Source: Nanobdellota archaeon (lineage in GTDB: Archaea; Aenigmatarchaeota; Aenigmatarchaeia; QMZP01). From it: a stretch of 24,227 nt of DNA. A program made the position numbers and the translations under genes. The notes under the pieces were generated by a model. It was not told the DNA's origin. It saw only the letters and a list, made by a program, of their open reading frames with translations, and searched no databases. Below are positions 5,609 to 13,229 of this stretch, one piece after another. The stretch is taken from the NCBI GenBank assembly GCA_018818465.1, contig JAHIRU010000041.1, forward strand, positions 1 to 24,227, written 5' to 3'. Within the stretch, counting starts at the first letter, position 1, and every line of letters starts with the position of its first letter.

Positions 5609-6640
5609 ATGAAAGATTTGTTGAAAGAACTTGTTAATGTGCCTTCTGTTACTGGTTATGAGAAAGACATAGCTGATTTAATGGTAAAGAAACTCAAGCC
5701 TTATGTGAACAGCATAAAGATAGACAAAATCGGCAATGTTATAGCAAAGAAAGGGTCCGGATCACCAAAAATAATGATTGCTGCTCATATGGACAAGATA
5801 GGTTTTATAGTCAAGTACATAGATGGAAAAGGCTTCATAAGATTCGAAGGTCTTGGTGGATTCGATGACAGGACACTTCTGGCATCAAAAGTAAAGATTC
5901 ATGGTTCAAAAGGATCTCTTATAGGTGTTATAGGAGCAAAACCACCTCATGTACAGGATGCAGAGGAAATGAAACAAATAGTAAAGATGAAGGAATTGTT
6001 CATAGATATCGGAGCAAAGAGCAAAAATGAAGTGGAAGATGCGGGCATTTCTATAGGAGATCATATAACACTTCATAGTGAATTTAACAAGCTTATTGGT
6101 TCCCGGGTAACTGGTCCTGCATTTGACAATAGAGTTGGTTGTTTGATACTGCTGGAAATTGCCAAACAGATCAGGAAATTCAAAGGAACATTATATATTG
6201 TTGGTACAATACAAGAAGAAATGGGACTTACTGGCATAAGAGGTTCAACTTTTGCTATTAATCCTGATGTTGTCATAGGTGTTGATACAACAATACCAGG
6301 CGATGTGCCTGAAATGAAAGAAGGACAAGCTCCTGTCATTATAGGAGAGGGGCCAAGTCTTGAGATAAGAGATGCAATAAGTGTCATACATCCACAAGTG
6401 AAAAAAATGATAATAGATGTTGCAAAAAAGAAGAAGCTTCCACTACAACTAAATGTTCTTTACGGTGGAGCAACAGATGCTTCTGTAGTAAACTTGATTC
6501 GTGAAGGAATACCAGGCGGATCACTCTCAATACCTACACGCTATCTTCACACAGGCATAGAAGTCCTTGACATGAAGGATGTAGAGAGCGAAATAAAGCT
6601 TCTGCTAGAGGTAATTAAAGAAGCGCATAACTATTTCTAG
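5609..6640 (+). CDS. M42 family metallo-aminopeptidase
   Basis: 343 residues, typical for the family. M42 peptidases are cytosolic two-metal aminopeptidases that form tetrahedral dodecamers (TET) and trim peptides released by the proteasome; some are described as deblocking aminopeptidases or endoglucanase-like. Ligands and catalytic residues are all visible: H60 and D62 in AAHMDK, D173 in GPAFDNR, the catalytic pair E203-E204 in QEEMGL, D226 in GVDTT, and H314 in YLHTG. The second-shell segment reads HMDKIG rather than the common HMDEIG. A GGTGA ribosome-binding site precedes the ATG. Its stop codon overlaps the stop of the opposite gene through the palindrome CTAG (6637-6640). Specificity cannot be told from the sequence. 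Confidence 0.94.
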   Translation: MKDLLKELVNVPSVTGYEKDIADLMVKKLKPYVNSIKIDKIGNVIAKKGSGSPKIMIAAHMDKIGFIVKYIDGKGFIRFEGLGGFDDRTLLASKVKIHGSKGSLIGVIGAKPPHVQDAEEMKQIVKMKELFIDIGAKSKNEVEDAGISIGDHITLHSEFNKLIGSRVTGPAFDNRVGCLILLEIAKQIRKFKGTLYIVGTIQEEMGLTGIRGSTFAINPDVVIGVDTTIPGDVPEMKEGQAPVIIGEGPSLEIRDAISVIHPQVKKMIIDVAKKKKLPLQLNVLYGGATDASVVNLIREGIPGGSLSIPTRYLHTGIEVLDMKDVESEIKLLLEVIKEAHNYF

Positions 6641-7008
6641 TTCAATATCTCTACTCGATTTCCAAGCGGAATCAGTTCTAAATCGCCTTTATACGTCGTG
6701 ATTTCCCCAGTGATTTTTAGCTTATCCCCATTCTTAAGGTCTATTTCCAATTGTTTCACCACATCATCCCAGATAACTGTTTTGATTTCACCTGTCTCAT
6801 CTGCAAGATTAAAAAACAGATGACCGTCTTTATGTTTGTAGAGATTATTAATCTCGCCTGAAACAGTTACAGATGTTCCTAAAAAGTTGTTAGATATCTC
6901 ACCAATGTTCACAGTAGCTGAAACAGCGAACTGTGAAACAAAATATAGCGCTATGATTCCTAAAATAGCACCTATAAGCGAGAACCGTATGAGTTGTTGC
7001 TCTTTCAT
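6637..7008 (-). CDS. membrane-anchored OB-fold protein
   Basis: 123 residues. A single hydrophobic segment at about 9-30 follows a short N-terminus with one Lys/Arg cluster, giving a signal anchor that places the rest outside the membrane. Residues about 35-122 read as one OB fold of the nucleic-acid-binding tRNA_anti type (VTVSGEINNLYKHKDGHLFFNLADETGEIKTVIW ... ITGEITTYKGDLELI). Small OB-fold proteins of this kind recur in archaea, and their extracytoplasmic ligand is not known. It lies 31 bases after thpR on the same strand and may share its transcript. There is no Cys pair or zinc site. Confidence 0.75.
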   Translation of the reverse strand: MKEQQLIRFSLIGAILGIIALYFVSQFAVSATVNIGEISNNFLGTSVTVSGEINNLYKHKDGHLFFNLADETGEIKTVIWDDVVKQLEIDLKNGDKLKITGEITTYKGDLELIPLGNRVEILN

Positions 7009-7039
7009 GCTGTTAGTTGAGAATTAGTTTTTTAAGGGT

Positions 7040-7600
7040 TTACTTTTCTAGATTTATGGTCATCAAATCAGTATATATAGGGCCCTTTTCAGACAATTCA
7101 CTTTTTTTCAATACAATTTGTTTCACAAGCATTTCACCTATTTCCAAATTAGATTTACTTTTAACTTCGTGAAGAAGGATTTCCTTGTTCTTGCATGTCT
7201 TCACACGGCCTATTGTTATATGTGGATGCGGATCATGGTCTTCAGTTCGTATGTGTTTTAAAGCATTGTTTAGCGATTTTATTATGTTAACAAGTTCGTC
7301 TCTTCCATTATCCTTATCAACACCTAACCAAATTACCTTCATAAATTCAGGCCTGCCGAAATAACCCATCCCCTTGATGTTGATTTTGAATTGTTTCACG
7401 CCTGCTAATGTATTAGATATGTCTTCTTTAAGCCCTTTTAACTGCTGTTCTGCAACTTCGCCCAAGAACTTCATTGTTACATGAAGATTTTCAGACGTAG
7501 TGAAAGCAATATCAGTACCTTTTGATCTTATGGGAATTGTTTCCTCTATTATCTTTTCTTTTATATTATCGTCAAGATCTACTGCAATAAAAAGTCTCAT
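7040..7600 (-). CDS. thpR: RNA 2',3'-cyclic phosphodiesterase (2H family, LigT-like)
   Basis: 186 residues, the normal size. The two defining HxTx motifs are present: H40-V-T42-M and H127-I-T129-I, the second within PHPHITIGRV; the N-terminus MRLFIAVDL is also typical. ThpR opens 2',3'-cyclic phosphates to 2'-phosphates and can ligate tRNA half-molecules through 2'-5' bonds in vitro. Such ends are produced by the archaeal tRNA splicing endonuclease, so its presence near a five-intron tRNA gene is notable, though the main archaeal ligase is RtcB, which is not in this window. A TTTTAAA element about 25 bases upstream suggests a leaderless transcript. Confidence 0.92.
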   Translation of the reverse strand: MRLFIAVDLDDNIKEKIIEETIPIRSKGTDIAFTTSENLHVTMKFLGEVAEQQLKGLKEDISNTLAGVKQFKINIKGMGYFGRPEFMKVIWLGVDKDNGRDELVNIIKSLNNALKHIRTEDHDPHPHITIGRVKTCKNKEILLHEVKSKSNLEIGEMLVKQIVLKKSELSEKGPIYTDLMTINLEK

Positions 7601-7673
7601 ATTGTATTTATTGTTTCATTGTTTAAAACTTTTTCCTCATTTCAAAAAAGAGCATAAAGTAAGCCCTTCACAG

Positions 7674-7774
7674 GAACTTCACATAAACAGGAAAACTGTT
7701 TCATGAACTTCACAACTATAAGGTTTATAAATTTTCTTTTTAATATGAAAGCATGAAGATTTTGTGAACTTCAC
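7674..7774 (+). promoter_or_regulatory. control region with three GAACTTCAC repeats around a TATA box
   Basis: GAACTTCAC occurs at 7674-7682, 7705-7713 and 7766-7774; the last two are preceded by T, and the last forms a short palindrome GTGAA-C-TTCAC (7764-7774). An extra CTTCAC lies just before the first copy. A probable TATA box GTTTATAAAT sits at about 7722-7731 between copies 2 and 3. A separate inverted repeat AAACAG-GAAAA-CTGTTT lies at 7684-7700. The arrangement looks like operator sites on both sides of the promoter of the AAA+ gene starting at 7801; GGTGA at 7792-7796 is its ribosome-binding site. Confidence 0.55.
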
Positions 7775-7800
7775 GTTCATTAAATAGTAATGGTGAAAAA

Positions 7801-8859
7801 ATGCATTCTAAGATACAGGAAATGTTTAATTGGTCGTCAAATCCGTTTGCGTTTAGGATTATGCCTGAGCTCTTTGTCGGTTACTCAAAAGAATTTACAA
7901 AAATTTCATCGAATATAAGAAACGGAAACAAGTTTTCTTTGCTTATGGGACCAACAGGTTCTGGTAAAACTACCTTTTTGAAACACCTACTGGATGAATA
8001 TTCACATAATGATCACATCATATACGTAGCCAAACCTCCAAAGGAACCAATTGACTGGATAACGGTTTTCAGTAGATTCACACGAAAAGGAATATTATCT
8101 TCATTACTTTCACGTGGTGAGGATGTGAACTTGTATACGCTGAGTTCACATGTGAACAATAAGCTTGGAGATAGAAAATGCGTACTTTTAATTGATGAAT
8201 GTCATGAAGCATCTCTAGATAGCCTAGAATGGCTTAGAACAATAACAGATCAGATAGACAATCTTTTTGTTGTTCTAGCAGGGTTACCTATATTTGAAAC
8301 AATACTGCGTAGTAATCTTGAAACATTCAGAAGAAGAGTAAATACAGTAGTCGAGCTAACAAACCTAACTAAATCAGAAACCAGAGAGCTGATAAAAAGA
8401 AGAATAGAAAAAAGCGGCGGAGAAGACATAAAACCGTTCACGCATGAAGCAGTTGACATGATATACGAAAACACTGGTGGTTTTCCTCGTGAAGTTATAC
8501 GTGTATGCAATGAATCTGTTGAAAAGGCAGTCGAGAAGAACATCTCTACAGTGGATGTAGATCTATTCAATGAAATAGAGGAACCAATTAAGAGAGTATC
8601 GCTTGAAACGATAAACATATTACCAGAAAGACAAAAAAAGATACTGGATATACTCTCACAGGACGGTGAGATGACGCCGGCTGAGATAATTTCACAATTG
8701 GATGTGAAGGAGTATAAAAATAGAGAAAACGCAATACGTTCTATTAACAATCTTCTAAAAAGGTTAATGAGAGATAAGTTCGTGGAGCGTATACGTATAG
8801 GTAAAACCTACAAATATAAGATCTCAGGAAAGTTTCAAACTCTAATGGTTGAAGCTTAA
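7801..8859 (+). CDS. AAA+ ATPase with C-terminal winged helix (ExeA/TniB/Cdc6-like)
   Basis: 352 residues. Walker A is G50-PTGSGKT-T58, Walker B LLIDE at 129-133, a sensor-type VVLAGLP at about 157-163 and an arginine cluster F-RRR at 176-179 as finger candidate. Residues about 185-255 form an alpha-helical lid (GGFPREVIRVCNES), and 265-345 a winged-helix domain (LPERQKKILDILSQDGEMTPAEIISQL). The N-terminal FNWSSNPFAF motif resembles ExeA/TniB-type ATPases. Such proteins load partners onto DNA or act in transposition, secretion or replication control; this one could also be a DNA-binding regulator. No transposase or secretion gene is adjacent. The upstream repeats suggest tight, possibly self-directed control. 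A perfect GTTCACATGTGAAC palindrome lies inside the gene at 8144-8157. Confidence 0.85.
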   Translation: MHSKIQEMFNWSSNPFAFRIMPELFVGYSKEFTKISSNIRNGNKFSLLMGPTGSGKTTFLKHLLDEYSHNDHIIYVAKPPKEPIDWITVFSRFTRKGILSSLLSRGEDVNLYTLSSHVNNKLGDRKCVLLIDECHEASLDSLEWLRTITDQIDNLFVVLAGLPIFETILRSNLETFRRRVNTVVELTNLTKSETRELIKRRIEKSGGEDIKPFTHEAVDMIYENTGGFPREVIRVCNESVEKAVEKNISTVDVDLFNEIEEPIKRVSLETINILPERQKKILDILSQDGEMTPAEIISQLDVKEYKNRENAIRSINNLLKRLMRDKFVERIRIGKTYKYKISGKFQTLMVEA

Positions 8860-8938
8860 AAAAAGAAACCTTAAAAATCTTAGTGCTAATAAAGAAGTAC
8901 AATAATGGTTACAATTTAAGACATTTGGAGGTTATTTT

Positions 8939-9199
8939 ATGGACGAAAGAATAAGAAGCACGCAACTCATTGGTAAAGTGTTGATTTCTGAAGAGACAGG
9001 CAAAAAATTCGGTATAATAAACGATCTCAATTATGTTGTAGACTCAGGTGAAATATTGCACCTAATACTAGTAGAACCAACAGCACACACAGCAACATTG
9101 AACTTAAAAGAAGATGACAGAAATAGAATGATAGTGCCGTTCTCTGCAGTAAAGTCAGTCGGCGACTTCGTTATAGTCGCAGAGAAGGATATTCTATAA
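8939..9199 (+). CDS. PRC-barrel domain protein
   Basis: 86 residues covering one PRC-barrel: RSTQLIGKVLISEETGKKFGIINDLNYVVDSGEI ... RMIVPFSAVKSVGDFVIV. Stand-alone PRC-barrel proteins are common in archaea, and the fold also occurs in the ribosome-maturation factor RimM and in CdvA; the role of single-domain forms is unknown. A strong GGAGGT (8926-8931) precedes the ATG. A CTTAAAAAT element about 60 bases upstream may be its own promoter. It follows the AAA+ ATPase on the same strand by 79 bases, so partial co-expression is possible. Confidence 0.88.
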   Translation: MDERIRSTQLIGKVLISEETGKKFGIINDLNYVVDSGEILHLILVEPTAHTATLNLKEDDRNRMIVPFSAVKSVGDFVIVAEKDIL

Positions 9200-9203
9200 G
9201 GCC

Positions 9204-10841
9204 TTATTTCTTTAATAAAAATTTCCCTAGAAGGCTGACTATCTTCTCACCACTGATTACATCTGGCATTATTACATAGTCAGCTCCTGCTTTGTAGAGC
9301 CTGTCAGCATCTTCTTTAGTGTGAGCCCTTGCCAGTATGTTTATTTTTGGATTAAATCTTCTAGCCTTCATTATCATAAATGATGTAAGATTGCTGTCAG
9401 GTATTGTGGAAATCAGAAGCTTTGCATTATACAATCCTATAGTTTTCAAAAGCTCATCGCTGTCAGCATCTCCATACAAACAATTGATATTGTTTTCCCT
9501 CAATTTATTCACACGTTCAGGGTTATGATCAGCCACAGTAAACCTCTTTTTTCTCTTTATGAGATAATCAACCACCTTTCCGCCCATCATATCGCAGCCG
9601 AAAACAACAACATGATCTTTCATCTTCCATGCAGGCTTTCTCTCAATTTTATGAATTTTCTTAGGCATTGTATATTTTTGAAGAGAAGGCATCTTCACAA
9701 ACGCTAATGATTTGTATATATTGTTTCTGAATTTCATGAAGTAAGGCGTTATTATCATGGAAACGACAACTATGCTCACTATTAAAGAGTAGATATCAGC
9801 TGTTAGGTGCCCTAACAACAATCCTTGTGAAGCTAATATGAAGGAAAATTCGCTCGCCTGCCCTAGGCCAAGCCCTATTATGGATGACAGCCTTCCTCCA
9901 TAACCCCATAACAGATAAGTTACGCTAAGGATTAATGGTTTAATGAATATTATAGCAAACAAAAGAATTAGGAACGGTAAAAGCATTGTACTGAATACAG
10001 CTAAAGTTAGCTGCATTCCCAGACTTGTGAAGAATATTACAGAAAAGAAATCCCTCAACGAGTGCGTTTCACCTATTATTTCTACATTATAAGGAAATTC
10101 AGCCAGGGCTAATCCGCCTATGAATGCTCCTATTACTATTGAGAATCCCAGTAAATAGGATAAACCAATAAACATAAAACAGACAGCAATTGCCGTTAAG
10201 AATAGAACTTCATGCGTTTTTGCTGCCCTGTCCAAAACCTTCATGAAAACGAATTTGTTTAACAACAAAGCCAGTGCAAAGAGACCAAGACCTTTGAGAG
10301 CGATAATGGCTATTACTTCATAAGAAATTAGCATTGTCATGCTTCCTAATAGCGGTAATGCCATCACAACAATTATATCCTGTATAATCAGTATGCCTAT
10401 CATTATTCTTCCATGAAGCGTATTTATTTCATTTTTATCAGATAGAAGTTTTGCAACAATCATTGTACTGCTGAATGCCAACAGCAAACCAATGTAGATG
10501 CTCATTATATTGTTCATTCCAAAAAGCGATGCTATGAAATAACCAAGGAAGAATGTAGAAGTAACCTGTATGATAGTACCTCCTAGAACAGCTTTTCCTA
10601 CGCCCTTTAGTTTCTTTATATCTATCTCAAGCCCTATAGCGAAAAGAAGGAAAGCAATACCGAGTTCTGCTATAGTATATATAGTGTTGGCGTCTGTTAT
10701 CAGACCAAGACCAACAGGTCCTATCAAAACACCAGCAAGAACGTATGCAACAATAGCAGGCTGTTTCAAACCGCGCGCTATGTATGCGAAGATGGTCGCT
10801 ATTACAATTATTATACCTATGTCAATTAGCAGTGCATCCAT
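9204..10841 (-). CDS. CPA2-type cation:proton antiporter with RCK/TrkA-N domain (KefB-like)
   Basis: 545 residues. About 12 membrane segments occupy residues 1-375 with the Na+/H+ exchanger features of the CPA2 group (ARGLKQPAIVAYVLAGVLIGP, GIAFLLFAIGLEID, GQASEFSFILASQG). A cytosolic TrkA-N/RCK nucleotide-binding domain follows at about 408-530: VVVFGCDMMGGKV replaces the usual GxGxxG run, and an acid ends strand 2 (VADHN). Family members exchange K+ or Na+ for H+ and are gated by nucleotide or metabolite binding to RCK. Which cation it moves cannot be read. The start lies about 25 bases from a TTTTTTAATT element, consistent with a leaderless message, and is divergent from the next gene. Confidence 0.92.
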   Translation of the reverse strand: MDALLIDIGIIIVIATIFAYIARGLKQPAIVAYVLAGVLIGPVGLGLITDANTIYTIAELGIAFLLFAIGLEIDIKKLKGVGKAVLGGTIIQVTSTFFLGYFIASLFGMNNIMSIYIGLLLAFSSTMIVAKLLSDKNEINTLHGRIMIGILIIQDIIVVMALPLLGSMTMLISYEVIAIIALKGLGLFALALLLNKFVFMKVLDRAAKTHEVLFLTAIAVCFMFIGLSYLLGFSIVIGAFIGGLALAEFPYNVEIIGETHSLRDFFSVIFFTSLGMQLTLAVFSTMLLPFLILLFAIIFIKPLILSVTYLLWGYGGRLSSIIGLGLGQASEFSFILASQGLLLGHLTADIYSLIVSIVVVSMIITPYFMKFRNNIYKSLAFVKMPSLQKYTMPKKIHKIERKPAWKMKDHVVVFGCDMMGGKVVDYLIKRKKRFTVADHNPERVNKLRENNINCLYGDADSDELLKTIGLYNAKLLISTIPDSNLTSFMIMKARRFNPKINILARAHTKEDADRLYKAGADYVIMPDVISGEKIVSLLGKFLLKK

Positions 10842-10919
10842 ACTATATAATTGTTTGAACGAATTAAAAAACTGCTTTGGCTTTAAATTATTTTTTATTA
10901 ATTGTAAAATGGTGATTCT

Positions 10920-11936
10920 TTGGGAAACGATAATCAGAACGAATTCTTTTTTAGAAAGAAAAGAGAAGAAAAAGAAGATTATGAATCAAAAAATTTATCA
11001 TCTTTAGCTAAATTCTCCTGTGATAGTAAAGGAAGAAGTGTTTTTGAAGAACCAGATGAATTTAAAACCTGTTATGAAGTTGATATAGCAAGAATATTAT
11101 CAAGCGATGACTATGCGGATCTTAATGGTAGAACACAGGTTTTTACATTACCAAAATCTCATAATGTGAGAAACAGGCTTATTCATACACAAAATGTTGC
11201 TAGATTAGCAACTTATGTTGCAAGAAATTTAGGTTTAAATGAAGATCTTACAGCTGCTATAGCTTATGGTCATGATGTAGGACATCCTCCAGGTGGTCAC
11301 AAAGGAGAAAGAGTTCTTAGTGATATTTTAGGAAGATCCTTTAAACATCAAGAAAATTCAGTTATTGTTTTAGAGAGAAATAGATTTAATTTGACACACG
11401 AAGTTAAAGATGGTATATTAAAACATTCATGTGGTATGGGAAGAGTTGATGAATGTGAACTTCCTGAAACAAACGAAGGAATGGTTGTTGCTTATGTTGA
11501 TAAAGGAGAATACGTCTTCCATGATATAGATGAGGCTGTGAGAGCAAGAATAATAACAGAAGGTAATCTTCCACTTTCAACATTAAAAACTTTTGGCAAA
11601 AATTTATCAGAAAGAATAGAAACTTTCACAGAATCTATGATTAATTATGCATTAGGTTCTCATGAAATAGGACTCTCAAAAAATGTTTATAATAATTTCG
11701 AAGATCTTAGAGAATTTATGTACAAATATGTTTACAGAAATATAAAAATAGCACATGAAGAAGACAAATTTGGAAGAGGTTTAGAAGAATTGTTTTATAG
11801 AATGCCTTTCATAGAAGAATTCTATCATCTTGATCAAAACAATAAAGAAGAAATAGCGTTTGCATTGTCTCGTTTAACTGATACTGAAGCATTAAAATAC
11901 ATAAATGAATATAGGTCACCTAACACTTTAGCATAA
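10920..11936 (+). CDS. dGTPase-like HD-domain phosphohydrolase
   Basis: 338 residues from a TTG start. The frame has an upstream stop at 10905-10907 and no early ATG; GGTGA (10911-10915) lies at the proper distance from TTG at 10920, and TTTAAA near 10881-10886 is a TATA candidate. The family hydrolyses dNTPs to nucleoside plus triphosphate. Visible: RTQVF (71-75), the first metal His in RNRLIHTQNVA (H89), H118-D119 in YGHDVGHPPGGHKGE, H143 in FKHQENS, and the HDIDEAV segment (201-207) near the final Asp. An Asn/Lys/Glu-rich 45-residue N-terminus is not part of the HD fold. Codon use looks more AT-rich than in neighbours, which may mean acquisition, but I did not compute it. Confidence 0.88.
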   Translation: MGNDNQNEFFFRKKREEKEDYESKNLSSLAKFSCDSKGRSVFEEPDEFKTCYEVDIARILSSDDYADLNGRTQVFTLPKSHNVRNRLIHTQNVARLATYVARNLGLNEDLTAAIAYGHDVGHPPGGHKGERVLSDILGRSFKHQENSVIVLERNRFNLTHEVKDGILKHSCGMGRVDECELPETNEGMVVAYVDKGEYVFHDIDEAVRARIITEGNLPLSTLKTFGKNLSERIETFTESMINYALGSHEIGLSKNVYNNFEDLREFMYKYVYRNIKIAHEEDKFGRGLEELFYRMPFIEEFYHLDQNNKEEIAFALSRLTDTEALKYINEYRSPNTLA

Positions 11937-11967
11937 CTTTTTAACCTCATTTATATAAAATTGCTAT

Positions 11968-12459
11968 ATGAAAACACAAAACATTGGAACAAAGGAAATT
12001 GGATACATTGTGATAGCAATGTCGTTGATTCTGTTAGTTCTTATGATATCGATTACAGACCAATTAAACCAATCTATTCATGCTGATTGCATCCATGAAC
12101 CAGAGGTCTGTCCAATGACAAGCAATTTCCCAATACAATCTTATGTCGGTTTTACTGTAACAATAATATTCATAATATTCGGAATTTATCTGATATACAA
12201 GTCAAGACAGATTGATAAAACTGAAAAGAAAATTCATGAAGAGAACAAAAATGTAATAAACATATTAAACATAGACGAAAGAAAAGTTTATGAAACAATT
12301 AAAGAATCAGATGGTGTTGTATTCCAGGGAGACCTGATAGAAAAACTAGAATTCAACAAAGTCAAAGTCACTCGAATTCTCGACACGCTTGAGCACAAAG
12401 GTTTAATAGAAAGAAGACGAAGAGGAATGAGCAATGTTGTTTTCTTGAAAAAACATTGA
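11968..12459 (+). CDS. membrane-bound winged-helix protein with Cys/His/Met external loop
   Basis: 163 residues: membrane segment 1 (about 11-29), a loop (31-59), membrane segment 2 (about 60-77), a short charged helix (79-97) and a winged-helix domain (about 100-163; DERKVYETIKES ... VKVTRILDTLEHKGLIERRRRG). The architecture fits the archaeal membrane-associated regulators grouped as COG2512. The loop, outside if the winged helix is cytosolic, carries H38, C41, H43, C48 and M50, all soft-metal ligands. The gene lies directly upstream of the copper operon, so it is a candidate sensor; this is inference. Start: TTTATATAA (about 11949-11957) just upstream implies a near-leaderless message. Confidence 0.75.
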   Translation: MKTQNIGTKEIGYIVIAMSLILLVLMISITDQLNQSIHADCIHEPEVCPMTSNFPIQSYVGFTVTIIFIIFGIYLIYKSRQIDKTEKKIHEENKNVINILNIDERKVYETIKESDGVVFQGDLIEKLEFNKVKVTRILDTLEHKGLIERRRRGMSNVVFLKKH

Positions 12460-12481
12460 TTTTTGTAACATTTTTTGATTA

Positions 12482-12495
12482 TGAAACTAGTTTCA
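12482..12495. promoter_or_regulatory. 14-bp perfect palindrome upstream of the copper operon promoter
   Basis: TGAAACTAGTTTCA reads the same on both strands and ends seven bases before a TATA box (TTATATAT, 12503-12510). Predicted start is near 12532, three bases before the first ATG of the operon. A site upstream of TATA often binds an activator in archaea, although repressors also bind there. Confidence 0.55.
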
Positions 12496-12534
12496 AACTT
12501 AGTTATATATGGTATTTCATTCAGTTCTATCGAT

Positions 12535-13005
12535 ATGAACAAAAAAATACTTATCTTATTGGCCATTGTTCCAATGGTTTTAGTAGTGAGTGGATGCATA
12601 TCAGATACTGAAACAAGTCCGAACACACAAACAAACAGTGATACTATAAGCACTTCAGGCGCTGAAGATGTTGTTAAAATACCAATTAGTGAGGTATCAG
12701 AAATTGTTAAGTTCTATCAATATAATAGTGGCGGCACAATAATACAATATTTCGTAGTTAGAGGTAGTGATGGAAAGATTAGAACAGCTTTTGATGCATG
12801 TGATGTTTGTGGAGGATACAAAGGTTATCGTCAAGAAGGCGGTGATGTGGTATGCAACAACTGTGGTAGACACTTTAGCATCTTAGAACTTGGAACCAAG
12901 AATCGTGGTGGAGGTTGTTGGCCTTCATATCTAGAACACACTGAAGATGGTGTTAATGTAATAATAAAAGAAAGCGATCTTGAGAAAGGCAAATCAATGT
13001 TTTAG
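12535..13005 (+). CDS. DUF2318 family lipoprotein, probable metal-binding
   Basis: 156 residues from the ATG at 12535; an earlier in-frame start lies upstream of the TATA box and is rejected. The N-terminus MNKKILILLAIVPMVLVVSGC is a lipoprotein signal with C21 as the lipidation site, followed by a Ser/Thr/Asn-rich linker. Residues about 45-145 are the DUF2318 domain with its conserved cysteines: C89-xx-C92 in DACDVCGGYKGY, C107-xx-C110 in VCNNCG, and C128 in GGGCWP. The domain is found with membrane iron/copper transport systems, and its four to five Cys suggest a bound metal or a redox role on the outer face of the membrane. It opens the copper operon, eight bases before the HMA gene. Confidence 0.86.
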   Translation: MNKKILILLAIVPMVLVVSGCISDTETSPNTQTNSDTISTSGAEDVVKIPISEVSEIVKFYQYNSGGTIIQYFVVRGSDGKIRTAFDACDVCGGYKGYRQEGGDVVCNNCGRHFSILELGTKNRGGGCWPSYLEHTEDGVNVIIKESDLEKGKSMF

Positions 13006-13013
13006 GTGATTGT

Positions 13014-13229
13014 ATGAAAAGTGCAGAAATACTTGTTAAAGGAATGACTTGCAAATCATGTGAAATGCTCATAGAAGAGGCTCTTTTAGATATGGGTGTA
13101 AAGGTTGATAGTTTCACCAAAGAAGGAGATATTACTGTTACCAGCATTACATTTGATGATAAAATAGACATAAAGGAAATTATAGAGGCAATAAAAAATG
13201 AAGGATTTGAGGTAGATGACAGAAAATAG
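13014..13229 (+). CDS. CopZ-like heavy-metal-associated (HMA) protein
   Basis: 71 residues forming one HMA ferredoxin-like domain with metal site M11-T-C13-K-S-C16. Stand-alone HMA proteins carry Cu(I) in the cytosol to CopA-type pumps; the CopA gene lies three genes downstream. GGTGA precedes the ATG. The 3' end overlaps the next gene by 14 bases, implying coupled translation. The Met-Thr-Cys-x-x-Cys form is typical of copper chaperones. Confidence 0.9.
   Translation: MKSAEILVKGMTCKSCEMLIEEALLDMGVKVDSFTKEGDITVTSITFDDKIDIKEIIEAIKNEGFEVDDRK

Noticed and set aside
10570..11007. 145-codon plus-strand frame across the antiporter start
   Set aside because: Antisense shadow of the antiporter gene and out of frame with the dGTPase-like gene.
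12475..12534. Earlier start for the DUF2318 lipoprotein
   Set aside because: It would place the start before the palindrome and TATA box and bury the lipoprotein signal.
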